Below are positions 8,309 through 18,447 of a stretch of 64,000 bases of DNA, piece after piece. The stretch covers positions 18,720-82,719 of the forward strand of contig NZ_LVWG01000017.1 in NCBI RefSeq assembly GCF_001622165.1, written 5' to 3'. Made by a program: the position numbers and the translations under genes. Under the pieces are notes generated by a model. That model was not told the origin of the DNA. It made no database searches and worked only from the letters and a program-made list of their open reading frames with translations. This DNA is from Pelodictyon luteolum. Lineage in GTDB: Bacteria; Bacteroidota; Chlorobiia; Chlorobiales; Chlorobiaceae. The first letter of the stretch is position 1. Each line of letters opens with the position of its first letter.

Positions 8309-8884
8309 ATGCTAGAGATCTTCAAACAGACGGGAGCCCTGCTCGAAGGGCATTTCAAGCTGACCTCCGGCCGGCACAGCAATACCTATTTCCAGTGCGC
8401 CAAGGTCCTGCAGCACCCGGAGCACCTGACGGTGGTCTGCGGGGAGATCGCCGGGCATTTCAGCCATAAGGAGATCGATACCGTCATCTCCCCGGCCATC
8501 GGCGGCATTGTCGTCGGCACCGAAGTAGGGCGGCAGCTCGGGGTAAAAACCATCTTTGCCGAGCGCAAAGACGGCAGAATGACGATCCGCCGCGGATTCT
8601 CTCTGGAAAAAGGGGAACGGGTCCTCGTGGTGGAGGATGTGATCACGACAGGCGGTTCGGTGCAGGAGGTCATCGAACAGGTGAAGGCCGCGGGTGCCGT
8701 GCCCGTCGGGGTCGGATCGGTGGTTGACCGTAGCAACGGCAAAGTTCGCCTTATTGATGACCAGTACTCCGTACTTTCGATGGAGGTGGTGAGCTACGAT
8801 CCCGAAGAGTGCCCGCTCTGCCGGAGCGGCGTACCGATAGAAGCTCCGGGAAGCCGTGCCAGCGTAGGAGGCCCGGCAGCATGA
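8309..8884 (+). CDS. pyrE: Orotate phosphoribosyltransferase
   Basis: A 191-residue enzyme of pyrimidine synthesis that joins orotate and PRPP to form OMP. The PRPP-binding signature [13 protein letters not shown] (near residue 110) is intact, as are [14 protein letters not shown] at the N-terminus and the flexible-loop region [13 protein letters not shown]. The length is normal for the crenarchaeal-like short PyrE class. Its TGA overlaps the ATG of the prephenate dehydrogenase gene (ATGA), so the two are probably translationally coupled. Confidence 0.95.
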   Translation: MLEIFKQTGALLEGHFKLTSGRHSNTYFQCAKVLQHPEHLTVVCGEIAGHFSHKEIDTVISPAIGGIVVGTEVGRQLGVKTIFAERKDGRMTIRRGFSLEKGERVLVVEDVITTGGSVQEVIEQVKAAGAVPVGVGSVVDRSNGKVRLIDDQYSVLSMEVVSYDPEECPLCRSGVPIEAPGSRASVGGPAA

Positions 8885-9753
8885 ATACGAAACCATCCAT
8901 AGAGAGCATCTCTTTCATAGGACTCGGCCTGATCGGCATGTCCCTCCTGCGGGCGCTCCGCAGCACCCCCATTGCGGTGGAGGCGGGCATCATCTTCAGC
9001 GGATTTGACCCATCGTTCACCGAAGCCGACATAGAGGAGGCCGGAATGCTCGGTCTCGACCAGTTTATTGAAGATCGCGAAGAGCTTTTCAGTGCCGACG
9101 TCGTGGTGCTTGCCGCACCGGTGCTGACCAACATTGCATTGCTCGACGAAGCGGCACGCCTCTCGCCACCGACCACCATCATTGCAGACGTATCAAGCAC
9201 GAAAGGCGATATCTTCAAGAGAGCACAGGAACTCAACCTCCCCTACTTCGGCTTGCACCCGATGGCAGGCAAGGAGTTGCAGGGTTTTCGTGAAAGCTCA
9301 CCTGACCTCTTCAAAGAAATGCCGATCTTCCTCTGCCATGATCATAAACTGCCCTATAAGGGCCGGGGCCTCATCCTGAGGAAGATGATTGAATCGATTG
9401 CCGGCTCCCTGGTAACGTCGAATCCCATCCTGCACGACCAGATTATGGCACGAGTCAGCCACCTCCCACAGTTGATGTCCACCCTCCTCATTGACTACTG
9501 CTCGTCTCAACTGCGAGTCTCCGGTCCGGGGTTCGCCTCACTCACCCGCCTGGCGGGAAGCCCCTGGGAGATCTGGCATGACATCATCGGCACCAACAAC
9601 AAAAACATCGCCGACGCAATTGAGGAGTTCGCAATGAAGCTCGTAGAGCTCTCATGGGAGGTGCGCGATATTGATAATGAGAGTCTGGAATCACGCTTCG
9701 ATGAAGCAAACAGGCTGCACAAGTACATGCAGTTACCTGGATGGCGCACATGA
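8881..9753 (+). CDS. tyrA: Prephenate/arogenate dehydrogenase
   Basis: A 290-residue NAD(P)-dependent enzyme of tyrosine synthesis. The N-terminus has the nucleotide-binding GLGLIGMSL, then VLAAPV, DVSSTKG and the family signature GLHPMAGKE near residue 125. It is a stand-alone dehydrogenase with no chorismate mutase or ACT domain. It overlaps pyrE upstream and nadK downstream by four bases each, forming a tight pyrE-tyrA-nadK unit. Confidence 0.92.
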   Translation: MNTKPSIESISFIGLGLIGMSLLRALRSTPIAVEAGIIFSGFDPSFTEADIEEAGMLGLDQFIEDREELFSADVVVLAAPVLTNIALLDEAARLSPPTTIIADVSSTKGDIFKRAQELNLPYFGLHPMAGKELQGFRESSPDLFKEMPIFLCHDHKLPYKGRGLILRKMIESIAGSLVTSNPILHDQIMARVSHLPQLMSTLLIDYCSSQLRVSGPGFASLTRLAGSPWEIWHDIIGTNNKNIADAIEEFAMKLVELSWEVRDIDNESLESRFDEANRLHKYMQLPGWRT

Positions 9754-10607
9754 AATTCGGCATCGTCATCAACGTATCCAGAGAGCGGGCCCTCGAACTG
9801 GCACGCAAACTGGTATCGTGGCTTGAAGCGCAAGGCATCGGATACATCTTCGAAACCCTTTCGGCAGAGCGCATTGGGAGCGCGCTGTCAGCTCCGATCG
9901 AAGAGCTCAACACCCAGTGCGACGCCTTCATCTCACTCGGCGGCGACGGAACCCTCCTCTTCACCTCGCAGCACTCGGTCACCAAGCCCGTCGTCGGCAT
10001 CAATGTCGGCTATCTCGGGTTCCTGACGGAGTTCACCCAGGAGGAGATGTTTGAAGCGGTAGAAAAGGTGATCAAGGGAACCTACACCATCCACACGCGC
10101 ACACAGCTCGAGGCCTCGGTGCCAGCAGACGGACGGAACGAGCAGTTCCTTGCCCTGAACGATGTGGTCATCGAAAAGGGCACCTATCCGAGAATCCCCG
10201 CCTTCGTCATCAAGCTCGACGGCGAACTGCTCAGCTCCTACCGTGCTGACGGCATCATCATCGCCACATCTACCGGTTCGACGGCCTACTCGATGTCGGC
10301 CGGAGGGCCCATCATCGCCCCGAAGTCGAGCGTCTTCGTCATCACCCCCATCTGCCCGCACATGCTGACGGTGAGGCCCATCGTCATCAGCGACGAAAAG
10401 ATCATCGAAATCTCGGTCGAAGCCCCCGACGGCGAGTTCCCGCTCAACTGCGACGGGCACCTGCGCAGAATGCTTGAGCCGATGGAGCGTGTAACGGTCC
10501 GTAAATCAAGCCGCCTCATCAATCTGGTGGCAAACGAAAAACGGGACTACTGCGAAGTTCTCCGCACCAAACTGCTTTGGGGCCGTGAACACAACTCCGG
10601 CCTATAG
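9750..10607 (+). CDS. nadK: NAD kinase
   Basis: A 285-residue ATP-NAD kinase. The diagnostic GGDGTLL is near residue 70, the LNDVVIEKG motif near residue 140 and the glycine-rich [15 protein letters not shown] near residue 175. It phosphorylates NAD to NADP, which carbon-fixing and biosynthetic pathways need. The ATG at 9750 overlaps the tyrA stop as ATGA; an in-frame ATG at 9741 would add three residues (MAH) and cannot be excluded. Confidence 0.95.
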   Translation: MKFGIVINVSRERALELARKLVSWLEAQGIGYIFETLSAERIGSALSAPIEELNTQCDAFISLGGDGTLLFTSQHSVTKPVVGINVGYLGFLTEFTQEEMFEAVEKVIKGTYTIHTRTQLEASVPADGRNEQFLALNDVVIEKGTYPRIPAFVIKLDGELLSSYRADGIIIATSTGSTAYSMSAGGPIIAPKSSVFVITPICPHMLTVRPIVISDEKIIEISVEAPDGEFPLNCDGHLRRMLEPMERVTVRKSSRLINLVANEKRDYCEVLRTKLLWGREHNSGL

Positions 10608-10624
10608 GCCTCCTTCCTGTCTCA

Positions 10625-12085
10625 ATGAACAGCATCAGTGAAGCATCACTCGGCGCCATGCTGGGCATCCCGGCCGGCACACCGCTCACCATTCCGGCCA
10701 TGTGCCGGGGGCTCCGGCCGGTGTTCTATCCCGCACCGAACATGTCAGGGCGCCTCAAGGTATTCTCCCGGAGCCTTCAGAGCGCATTTGAAGCGCTCGG
10801 CATCAAGGTAGAAAGCCCCGAAGCGGCGTCAGGTCCTGACGGGAGGATTCTTGCAGGCAGGGTTGTCATAGCTCCCGGCGTCTTTCCGGACAATGAGCTT
10901 GCGATCAACCGGGTCTCGACGCTCTACAACAACATCATTGTCGGCATCTATGACGAACCGCCGCCGCTCTCCGGCCAGTCGGGTGCACAGGAGCGGCTTG
11001 ACGCCATCGTGGCACGCCTGGCGCGAGATATGGTCCACATCCTTATTTACGTTACCGCTGAGTCCTGGACCATCTGCACGATGAACGGAGGCGTAGCCGT
11101 ATTCCAGACGCCGCTGCCCTGCGTGGAAGACGTTCGACGTACGCTGGTACCGAAACTGACGGCCCAGGTCGTACCGCCGCGCCCGAAGGATTTCATGATA
11201 CGGGAGGGAGAGCTCAGCACCCGGTCTCCCTTCTTTCTGGAGGCCGCAGAGGATTTCCGGAGATCCGGCCGGCTGTGGGAAAAGAGCCCTGTGCTGCTCA
11301 CCCATACCTCAACCGACAACCTGGAATACCGGAACGGATACTACCGGCGGATTGTCCGACGCTACCTCGATGAACGAAGCGGCATGAGTTACGGGTTCTT
11401 CGCCCGCCAGCTTCCTGTGAGGGTCGAGGCGGCAGTGCCAGTAGCATATGGGGATACATACGACATGGCGCCGGAGAAAGATCCCGGCGGCCTCAGGGTC
11501 CCGGTACGGGTGGAGGGAACAGTCTATATGATAAAGGTTCCGACGGTGCGGGTACTGACAACACGGTCGGGATGCAAGAAGACCGCCGTCGAGCCCCTGC
11601 GCGACCTTCTGGAAATCGGAATGGAGGACGGGCGGCCCTACATCACAACTCCTGCCCTCAGCGAAGAGGGCACAACGCCGCGCCCCTCATTCGACACCCT
11701 CACCATCCTGGCCCACGCCCTCGGCAACGCCCTTGTAGCGTCCATACTCCTCTCAATCAGCCCTGAATCCACCTTTGCACGGCGGCTTGGAGAGTCAGGA
11801 GCATCCTTGACGCACTGGCACGGATATCCGGAAGAGGAGAATCTGCCGGACGGGTATTTCATGCACGGCACCGCCAATCCCCCGGTGTCGTGTTCGACTC
11901 CGCAGTCGGCGGCTTACAGCATCATTGGAAAAATCGAAGGATTGGAGCAGGCCCTCCAGGCGAGGAGCGCATGCACCCGAGGCGCTTCAGGCTATATGGG
12001 AGACGTGCATGTCGAGCCGAACCACGGAACGAACATCATAGGGGTCCTCTCGCTTTCGGAGACAGCGGCCGCCCTCAACCCCTAA
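10625..12085 (+). CDS. Unknown 486-residue protein following nadK
   Basis: A long, clearly coding frame 17 bases after nadK, with no recognised family, signal peptide or transmembrane segment. The N-terminal part is hydrophilic; around residues 130-155 it has a strand-rich hydrophobic stretch (DMVHILIYVTAESWTICTMNGG). The C-terminal third is the most conserved-looking: LAHALGN, THWHGYPEEE (residues 396-405), YFMHGTANPPVSCSTPQ and VHVEPNHGTN. The clustered histidines and one cysteine suggest a metal or catalytic site. It ends 30 bases before the convergent KdsC-like gene. Co-transcription with pyrE-tyrA-nadK is likely, and its role is unknown. Confidence 0.85.
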   Translation: MNSISEASLGAMLGIPAGTPLTIPAMCRGLRPVFYPAPNMSGRLKVFSRSLQSAFEALGIKVESPEAASGPDGRILAGRVVIAPGVFPDNELAINRVSTLYNNIIVGIYDEPPPLSGQSGAQERLDAIVARLARDMVHILIYVTAESWTICTMNGGVAVFQTPLPCVEDVRRTLVPKLTAQVVPPRPKDFMIREGELSTRSPFFLEAAEDFRRSGRLWEKSPVLLTHTSTDNLEYRNGYYRRIVRRYLDERSGMSYGFFARQLPVRVEAAVPVAYGDTYDMAPEKDPGGLRVPVRVEGTVYMIKVPTVRVLTTRSGCKKTAVEPLRDLLEIGMEDGRPYITTPALSEEGTTPRPSFDTLTILAHALGNALVASILLSISPESTFARRLGESGASLTHWHGYPEEENLPDGYFMHGTANPPVSCSTPQSAAYSIIGKIEGLEQALQARSACTRGASGYMGDVHVEPNHGTNIIGVLSLSETAAALNP

Positions 12086-12115
12086 CCAGGGGGAGCCAGC
12101 CGTTTCAGGATAAAT

Positions 12116-12667
12116 TCAGTCCTCTTCAACTGAAGGCTCAACCCAGGGCCACAGGCCCTGACTCCCGAGAATCATCTCCAGAACCTCCCGCACGCACCCG
12201 TTGCCACCCTCAAACGCAGAGATGTATCCGACACGATTGCGCAACCAGTCTGCACCGTTGATTGCAGTCACAGGAAGACCGACGCGCTCCAGTACAGCCA
12301 GGTCACCGACGTCGTCGCCGATGCAGGCACAGACATCGTCACCGAGGCCGTGCTGGTCCCTGAACGCCTCGTAGGCGTCAAGGAATGATCCGGTTCCGAA
12401 CCGGAGGTCCTGCACGCCGAGCCCTTCGAGAATCGGACGGTACCCCTCGCTGCGCCGCTCCGAAAACACCGAGATGAGTAGCCCTTTGCGTACCGCCTCC
12501 TGTATGGCTACCGCGTCGCGTACAGAAACCGAACAGAGCTCTTCACCCCGGCCGTCAAAGGTGATGCGACCGCCGTTGAGCACGCCGTCGATGGGGAATA
12601 TCAGTGCCCGGGTAGCTTTGAGTGCTTCGGCGACACGCGACGAGGGGTCGGCCAGGGATGGCTCCAT
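12116..12667 (-). CDS. KdsC-like HAD phosphatase with altered nucleophile motif
   Basis: A 183-residue HAD-superfamily protein resembling 3-deoxy-D-manno-octulosonate 8-phosphate phosphatase (KdsC), encoded 36 bases after kdsA, which makes KDO-8-phosphate. Motif III (IGDDVGDLAVL) is intact. Motif I, normally DxD, reads FPIDGVL: the nucleophilic first aspartate is Pro25, while Asp27 remains. Motif II reads FSERRS instead of the usual TGRKS type. If the family assignment is right, phosphatase activity should be lost or much reduced. The ATG at 12665-12667 is preferred; an upstream TTG (12691) is in frame. A DNA reading of this site gives TTC CCC ATC GAC. Confidence 0.75.
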   Translation of the reverse strand: MEPSLADPSSRVAEALKATRALIFPIDGVLNGGRITFDGRGEELCSVSVRDAVAIQEAVRKGLLISVFSERRSEGYRPILEGLGVQDLRFGTGSFLDAYEAFRDQHGLGDDVCACIGDDVGDLAVLERVGLPVTAINGADWLRNRVGYISAFEGGNGCVREVLEMILGSQGLWPWVEPSVEED

Positions 12668-12703
12668 CCCGAAATACTGGAAACCTGACAAGGGAGTGGG
12701 GAT

Positions 12704-13537
12704 TTAGGATGAATGAAGCGGCTGCACGCACCGGTAGAGGTCGATCAGCTGTTTGACAAGTGGACGGAAACTCCCCAGCGGAAGCTGGGTTGCCGCATCG
12801 GAAAGGGCTTTTTCAGGATCCGGGTGCACCTCGAAAAAGAGGCCGTCAACCCCTGCAGCAACTGCGGCACGGGCAAGCGGGGCAACATACGCCCTCTCTC
12901 CTCCCGATACGCCGTTGCCGGCACCCGGCAACTGCAGGCTGTGGGTGGCATCGTAGATAACCGGCCAGCCAGATTCACCCATTTTGACGATACCGCGGAA
13001 GTCGACAACGAGATTATTGTACCCGAAACTAGACCCGCGCTCCGTCAGCATAATGCGATGGTTGCCGGTCGCCGAAACCTTAGCGGCTGCAAGCGCCATG
13101 TCCTGAGGGGCCATGAACTGCCCTTTCTTGATATTGACCGCAAGTCCGGTTTCGCCGGCAGCATGGAGAAGTTCGGTCTGGCGCGAGAGGAAGGCCGGGA
13201 TCTGCAGAACGTCAACATACCGGGCGGCCAGCTCAACGTCCCTCGTCTCATGCACGTCGGTGAGTACCGGCATATCATACGTATCGCCGATTTCGCGGAG
13301 TACCTCGAGAGCCTCCTCGTCACCGATACCGGTGAACGAGGAACCCGAAGAGCGGTTCGCTTTGCGGTAGGAGCCCTTGAAAATGAAGCGCACGCCAAGC
13401 TCACGGCTGATACGCTGCAGTTCCTCGGCTACCGTCACGGCCATTGAACGGCTCTCTATGACGCAGGGACCTGCGATGAAAAGCGGGATATCGGGATCGG
13501 GTACGGCTATGGAGCCGATGGAGAACTTTTGCATCAT
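12704..13537 (-). CDS. kdsA: 3-deoxy-8-phosphooctulonate synthase
   Basis: A 277-residue aldolase-like enzyme that condenses phosphoenolpyruvate with arabinose 5-phosphate to make KDO-8-phosphate for lipopolysaccharide. Signatures include [47 protein letters not shown] and FFEVHPDP. Either of two adjacent ATG codons (13535-13537 or 13532-13534) could start it; the frame is open upstream but not family-like. It is first in a kdsA/KdsC-like operon and divergent from the short clpB. Confidence 0.94.
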   Translation of the reverse strand: MMQKFSIGSIAVPDPDIPLFIAGPCVIESRSMAVTVAEELQRISRELGVRFIFKGSYRKANRSSGSSFTGIGDEEALEVLREIGDTYDMPVLTDVHETRDVELAARYVDVLQIPAFLSRQTELLHAAGETGLAVNIKKGQFMAPQDMALAAAKVSATGNHRIMLTERGSSFGYNNLVVDFRGIVKMGESGWPVIYDATHSLQLPGAGNGVSGGERAYVAPLARAAVAAGVDGLFFEVHPDPEKALSDAATQLPLGSFRPLVKQLIDLYRCVQPLHSS

Positions 13538-13669
13538 CCAGCCTGTTAAGAATTGTAATGGAGGCCAAATCCCGCCAAGGCATTTGGGCATTGTGAGTTT
13601 GCCGCCATAAGCGTTAAATTTACAACAATATTCTGTTATTCACAGTCTGCAATCAAACGCACAGCACCC

Positions 13670-14995
13670 ATGAGTATCACCGACACGAAGCAACGGCTGC
13701 AGGAGATCGAAAAGCAGCTGGCCGATCTCAGCGAAGAGCAGCGAAGCATCAAGGCGCGCTGGGACAGCGAAAAAGAGCTGATCAGCCAGTCCCGCGACCT
13801 GAAATCGCAGATTGAGGAACTGAAGGTCGAAGCAGAAGAGTATGAGCGGCGTGGCGATTACGGAAAAGTCGCTGAAATCCGCCACGGAAGAATCAAGGAG
13901 ATAGAGAAGGAGGTTGAACGCAACCGGGAAAAGATCGAGCGGAAGCAGTCGGCCGGCGAGCTCATCATGAAGGAGGAAATCGACGCCGAGGACATCGCTG
14001 CGATTGTAGCCAAATGGACAGGCATCCCGGTCAGCAAGATGCTCCAGTCGGAACGCCAGAAACTGCTCCACATCGAGAGTGAACTGCACGAGCGGGTGAT
14101 TGGCCAGGATGAGGCAGTCAGGGCGGTGAGCGAAGCCGTAAAGCGCTCCCGGGCGGGAATGGGTGATGAGAAGCGCCCCATCGGTTCGTTCATTTTCCTC
14201 GGCCCCACCGGCGTCGGCAAGACCGAGCTGGCAAGGACGCTTGCCGACTACCTTTTTGACGACGAGGACGCAATGATCCGCATAGACATGAGCGAGTACA
14301 TGGAATCGCATACCGTCAGCCGCCTTGTCGGAGCGCCTCCCGGCTATGTGGGCTATGAGGAGGGTGGACAGCTGACGGAAGCCGTCCGCCGCAAGCCGTT
14401 TTCGGTGGTGCTGCTCGACGAGATCGAAAAAGCGCACCCTGACGTTTTCAACATCCTGCTTCAGATACTCGACGATGGTCGTCTGACCGACAGCAAGGGC
14501 CATACGGTGAACTTCAAGAACACCATCATCATCATGACCTCGAACATCGGTGCCCAGCTGATCCAGTCCGAGATGGAAAAAATCGATGGCAGGCCTTCGG
14601 AAGAGGTGCTCGAAAACCTTCAGGAGAAACTGTTCTCGCTTCTCAAGCAGCAGGTGCGCCCCGAATTCCTCAACCGGATAGACGAGGTTATACTCTTCAA
14701 GCCGCTGACACGCGAAGACTTGAAAAAGATCGTCCTTATCCAGTTCGACAGCATCAGGAGCACCGCCCTGCGCCAGCACATCACCCTCACCATCACGGAT
14801 GAAGCTCTTGGCTGGCTGGCAGAAGCGGGATTTGATCCCGCATTCGGTGCACGTCCGCTGAAACGGGTCATGCAGCGGAAAATCACCAACAGCATCTCCG
14901 AATTGATCCTCTCCGGAGAGGTATCGGAAGGTGAGGGAGTGGAGATCAGCCTCGTAAACAAAGAACTGGCGTTCAAGACGACGAAATCCGCATGA
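13670..14995 (+). CDS. clpB: Short ClpB-type chaperone (middle domain plus second AAA+ domain only)
   Basis: A 441-residue protein matching only the C-terminal half of ClpB. Residues 1-105 form the coiled-coil middle domain remnant and residues 110-430 the second AAA+ module, with [11 protein letters not shown], Walker A GPTGVGKT (178-185), Walker [15 protein letters not shown], sensor 1 MTSNIGA and the C-terminal small domain. The N-domain and first AAA+ domain of normal ClpB (about 860 residues) are absent, and the upstream DNA is a short divergent intergenic region facing kdsA, so no remnant of them is present. I recall a similar short second ClpB in Chlorobaculum tepidum. It may assemble with full-length ClpB or act alone. 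The stop overlaps the nagZ start. Confidence 0.9.
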   Translation: MSITDTKQRLQEIEKQLADLSEEQRSIKARWDSEKELISQSRDLKSQIEELKVEAEEYERRGDYGKVAEIRHGRIKEIEKEVERNREKIERKQSAGELIMKEEIDAEDIAAIVAKWTGIPVSKMLQSERQKLLHIESELHERVIGQDEAVRAVSEAVKRSRAGMGDEKRPIGSFIFLGPTGVGKTELARTLADYLFDDEDAMIRIDMSEYMESHTVSRLVGAPPGYVGYEEGGQLTEAVRRKPFSVVLLDEIEKAHPDVFNILLQILDDGRLTDSKGHTVNFKNTIIIMTSNIGAQLIQSEMEKIDGRPSEEVLENLQEKLFSLLKQQVRPEFLNRIDEVILFKPLTREDLKKIVLIQFDSIRSTALRQHITLTITDEALGWLAEAGFDPAFGARPLKRVMQRKITNSISELILSGEVSEGEGVEISLVNKELAFKTTKSA

Positions 14996-16128
14996 GGCCG
15001 AAGGTACCCGTTTATCTTGCGCTGCTGCTCTTGGCCATCCTCCTTCAACCACTGCCCGTAGCAGAAGCCGGAACGAAGCCGGACAGCCTCACCATTAAAA
15101 TAGGACAGATGCTGATGGTGGGGTTCAGGGGCACCACCCTCGGCCAATCCCCCGACGTACGGCGCGCCATCGACCGCCAGCGCATAGGTAGCGTGGTGCT
15201 CTTCGACTATGATGTCCCCTCCCGGACCCCGAAACGCAACATAACCGGCCCGGAGCAGCTCAAGCAGCTGAGTGGCGAACTGCAGGATCGTTCCCCCATC
15301 CCGCTCTTCATCTCAATCGATCAGGAAGGCGGCATGGTCAGCAGGCTAAAGTCGGCACGGGGGTTCCCCCGGAGCCCGAGCGCCCGGAGCCTCGGACTGC
15401 TCAGGAACCCCGACAGCACCCTCGCTGCGGCGGAGGAGACTGCCCGGACACTGAAGTTGATGCGAATCAACATGAACCTTGCTCCGGTGGTCGACCTTGA
15501 TACCAACCCCCAGAACCCCGTCATCGGACGCATAGAGCGGAGCTACTCCCCTGATCCCTCAATCGTCACAACCCATGCATCCATCGTCACGAAGACGTTC
15601 CTCCGCGAGGGGATCATCCCCGTCCTGAAGCATTTTCCCGGCCACGGCAGCTCGACGTCGGACAGCCATCTGGGCTTCACCGACGTAACGGAAAGCTGGA
15701 ACGAGATTGAACTTGAACCCTACCGCAGGCTCTTTCTTGATGGATATCAGGGAGCTGTCATGACCGCGCACGTCTTCAACGCCCACCTGGATCCCCGATA
15801 TCCCGCAACCCTTTCGAAGCCGACCATCAGCAGACTCTTGCGAGAGAAGCTGGGGTTTCGCGGAGTGGTGCTTACCGATGACATGCAGATGGGCGCCATT
15901 GCCCATAACTTCGGCTTTGAAGAAGCGATCCGCCTGTCGATTGAAGCCGGTGCTGACATTCTTGTGTTTGCCAACAATACAACCGTCTACGACCCAAAAA
16001 TCGCAGAAAAGGCATCAGGCATCATCCGCAGGATGGTGGATGAGGGCATAATTTCTCCCCTTCGCATCGAGGAGTCGTACCGGAGGATCATGACACTCAA
16101 AGAGACTGTAACCAACCCGGCCAGATGA
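14992..16128 (+). CDS. nagZ: Glycoside hydrolase family 3 beta-N-acetylhexosaminidase
   Basis: A 378-residue GH3 enzyme with a cleavable signal peptide (hydrophobic residues 6-22, then AEAG), so it is exported. It shows [13 protein letters not shown], the N-acetylglucosaminidase signature [14 protein letters not shown] and the nucleophile region [11 protein letters not shown]. The family releases N-acetylglucosamine from peptidoglycan fragments. A periplasmic or lipid-side location differs from cytoplasmic NagZ of E. coli and suggests wall remodelling. It overlaps clpB and sixA by four bases each. Confidence 0.88.
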   Translation: MRPKVPVYLALLLLAILLQPLPVAEAGTKPDSLTIKIGQMLMVGFRGTTLGQSPDVRRAIDRQRIGSVVLFDYDVPSRTPKRNITGPEQLKQLSGELQDRSPIPLFISIDQEGGMVSRLKSARGFPRSPSARSLGLLRNPDSTLAAAEETARTLKLMRINMNLAPVVDLDTNPQNPVIGRIERSYSPDPSIVTTHASIVTKTFLREGIIPVLKHFPGHGSSTSDSHLGFTDVTESWNEIELEPYRRLFLDGYQGAVMTAHVFNAHLDPRYPATLSKPTISRLLREKLGFRGVVLTDDMQMGAIAHNFGFEEAIRLSIEAGADILVFANNTTVYDPKIAEKASGIIRRMVDEGIISPLRIEESYRRIMTLKETVTNPAR

Positions 16129-16625
16129 AAACACTCTACCTTGTCAGACATGCCAAAGCAGGCTGGAGCGCCGATGCCGCCTCGGATTTCGAACGGACGC
16201 TCAGTGAACGGGGGATAAAGGATGCACATTTCATGGCGCGGCTGGTGCATGAAAAAGGCGCTCGCCCCGATATGCTTGTTTCGAGCCCTGCACTCAGAGC
16301 CCTCACGACTGCGGAAATATTCGCAGGGGTGTTCGCTGTTCCCTTGGAGTCGATCCTGCAGAAAATGGAAATCTACCACGGCGGAGCTCAGGAACTTCTG
16401 GACACCGTCCGTTTACTGCCAGATGAAGCCGGGAGCGTGATGCTCTTCGGTCACAATCCCGTCATCTCGGAACTTGCCAACCGCTTTGGCGACATGAACG
16501 GTGAGGCCATGGAGACGTGCAGCGTGGCGCGTCTGGACTTCCAGGTCGACCGATGGAGTGAGGCAGGCCCTGGGAAAGGGCTGATGATGTGGCATGAACA
16601 TCCCGAGAAACGGCATACCCGCTGA
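16125..16625 (+). CDS. sixA: SixA-type phosphohistidine phosphatase
   Basis: A 166-residue histidine-phosphatase-superfamily protein. The catalytic LVRHAKAGW is at residues 5-13 and the second histidine lies in FGHNPVISEL near residue 108. SixA enzymes remove phosphate from phosphohistidine on phosphorelay or PTS proteins; the client here is unknown. It overlaps nagZ by four bases. No terminator is obvious between it and the convergent gpsA. Confidence 0.85.
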   Translation: MKTLYLVRHAKAGWSADAASDFERTLSERGIKDAHFMARLVHEKGARPDMLVSSPALRALTTAEIFAGVFAVPLESILQKMEIYHGGAQELLDTVRLLPDEAGSVMLFGHNPVISELANRFGDMNGEAMETCSVARLDFQVDRWSEAGPGKGLMMWHEHPEKRHTR

Positions 16626-16672
16626 CCCGGAAAACGGCAAAGGATAGGCAAAAGAATGGACGGAAAAATCCC

Positions 16673-17674
16673 TCAGTCCCGCTCGGGCTTCGGTTCGCGC
16701 GTCATAAGATCAAGGATGGCCTTCTCGACAGGCTTCTCCTCAAACAGCATCTCATAGACCGCCTGTGTTATAGGCATCTCGACGCCGAGGGTGCAGCTGA
16801 GTGCGTATACGGCCTTGGAACTCAACACCCCCTCGGCGATCATATTCATATGGGTGATGATGTCATCAAGCGAGCGGCCGCGACCAATCTCCTCACCCAC
16901 AAAGCGGTTTCGGCTGTGACGGCTAAGGCAGGTGACGACAAGGTCGCCGATGCCCGACAGCCCTGAAATGGTCATGGGGTCGCCGCCGAGTTTCAGCGCA
17001 AGACGGGATATCTCAGCCATGCCGCGGGTAATGATGGCAGCCTTTGCGTTGTCGCCGAACCCGATGCCATCGGAAATTCCTGCCGCAATGGCGATAATGT
17101 TCTTGACCGAACCGGCAACCTCCACACCGACGATGTCGGTATTGACGTAGACCCGGAACATATTGGTGTGGAACACTTCCTGAACCGATTCAGCGGTCTC
17201 CATAGAGGGGGAGGATGCGACAACCGTCGTCGGTTGCTCACGGGCAACCTCCTCCGCATGGCTCGGCCCGTACAGCGCAGCCACCTGGTTCAAAGAGAGA
17301 CCGGGGAGCTCGTCCATGAGGACTTCCGTCATCCGCTTGCCGGTGCCGACCTCGATTCCTTTGGCCACGTTGACGATGATCACTCCATCAAGCGGCATAG
17401 TGCTGAACGCACGGGCCGTCTCGCGCAGCGCCTGGGAAGGCACCGCAGTGACGATCATTTCAGCCCCGGCAATGCACTCCTTGAGATCCGCCATGACTTC
17501 GAGAGACTCAGGAAATGGCGTCCCCTTGAGATAGCGGGTGTTTTCGCGCTCGACCTGAAGGGTTCGGGCAAACTCGGGGCGGTGTGCCCATAGCCGCACA
17601 CTGTAACCCTTTCGGGCAAGCAGGACAGCAAGCGTAGTGCCCCAGCTTCCGGCCCCAAGGACGGCGATATGCAT
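16673..17674 (-). CDS. gpsA: Glycerol-3-phosphate dehydrogenase [NAD(P)+]
   Basis: A 333-residue cytoplasmic enzyme reducing dihydroxyacetone phosphate to sn-glycerol 3-phosphate for phospholipids. It has the N-terminal [10 protein letters not shown], the VAKGIE motif, [14 protein letters not shown] with the catalytic lysine and [12 protein letters not shown]. The ATG at 17672-17674 is chosen over a TTG one codon upstream. It lies 15 bases after plsY, whose product consumes the glycerol 3-phosphate made here. Confidence 0.96.
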   Translation of the reverse strand: MHIAVLGAGSWGTTLAVLLARKGYSVRLWAHRPEFARTLQVERENTRYLKGTPFPESLEVMADLKECIAGAEMIVTAVPSQALRETARAFSTMPLDGVIIVNVAKGIEVGTGKRMTEVLMDELPGLSLNQVAALYGPSHAEEVAREQPTTVVASSPSMETAESVQEVFHTNMFRVYVNTDIVGVEVAGSVKNIIAIAAGISDGIGFGDNAKAAIITRGMAEISRLALKLGGDPMTISGLSGIGDLVVTCLSRHSRNRFVGEEIGRGRSLDDIITHMNMIAEGVLSSKAVYALSCTLGVEMPITQAVYEMLFEEKPVEKAILDLMTREPKPERD

Positions 17675-17689
17675 CAACGCACCGCCATC

Positions 17690-18397
17690 TTAGGCGCGTT
17701 TTCCGAAAGTGATGCGGTTCTCGGTACCTGAAATAAGGCGCCGGATGTTCGCTCGATGCGTATAGAGGATGGCAAGAGCCACGATGAGTCCGAAGATCAA
17801 GAGGTGGTAATCGAGGCTGTCATGGAAGAAGAACGACTCCCCGAACAGGCGGATGTAGTAATCAAGGCCCCCGCCGAGTTCGAACACATACTTGCGGATG
17901 GCTATGATGAGCGGAAATGCGAGGGCTGCAAGGATGGATGCCACGGAAACATAGCGCGAGAGCCAGACCGTAAGAAGAAAAATGCCGATGACAATCAGCA
18001 TGCTGACAGGAGCGATGCCGATGAGCATGCCGGCAGCCGTGCTGACACCCTTGCCTCCCTTGAACCCGGCAAATACGGTGAACACGTGGCCGATAACGGC
18101 AGCCATGCCTGCAAGAAGGCGGAGCGCAACCTCGTTGATATCAGGATAGGCCCCGATGGGGTGCATCCTGAAGAACGCCACAACGCTGACGGCGGCGATG
18201 ACGCCCTTGGCAATATCGATGAGGGTAACGGTGAGGCCTGTCTTCCAGCCGAGGACCCTGAATGCGTTGGTGCCGCCGGCATTACCGCTGCCGAACTGCC
18301 GGATGTCGATTCCTTTGAGCATTTTTCCCGCCATGATGCTGGTGGGAATGGAGCCGATGATGTAGCTCACCGCCAGAATAGCCAGTAGTGTCATCAT
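17690..18397 (-). CDS. plsY: Acyl-phosphate:glycerol-3-phosphate acyltransferase
   Basis: A 235-residue membrane protein of the PlsY family with about five to six helices. The conserved loops [21 protein letters not shown] and [15 protein letters not shown] are present. It transfers the acyl group from acyl-phosphate to glycerol 3-phosphate, the first membrane step of phospholipid synthesis. Pairing with gpsA directly downstream makes functional sense. Two adjacent ATG codons begin the gene. Confidence 0.95.
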   Translation of the reverse strand: MMTLLAILAVSYIIGSIPTSIMAGKMLKGIDIRQFGSGNAGGTNAFRVLGWKTGLTVTLIDIAKGVIAAVSVVAFFRMHPIGAYPDINEVALRLLAGMAAVIGHVFTVFAGFKGGKGVSTAAGMLIGIAPVSMLIVIGIFLLTVWLSRYVSVASILAALAFPLIIAIRKYVFELGGGLDYYIRLFGESFFFHDSLDYHLLIFGLIVALAILYTHRANIRRLISGTENRITFGKRA

Positions 18398-18447
18398 ATC
18401 TCTTGTTCGGATGTGCTTATGGAGAAAACCGCTTTGGCGCCGCCAAC

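Noticed and set aside
13640..15052. Minus-strand frame of 470 codons over the short clpB
   Set aside because: Shadow frame caused by GC-rich codons; the plus strand has intact Walker and sensor motifs.
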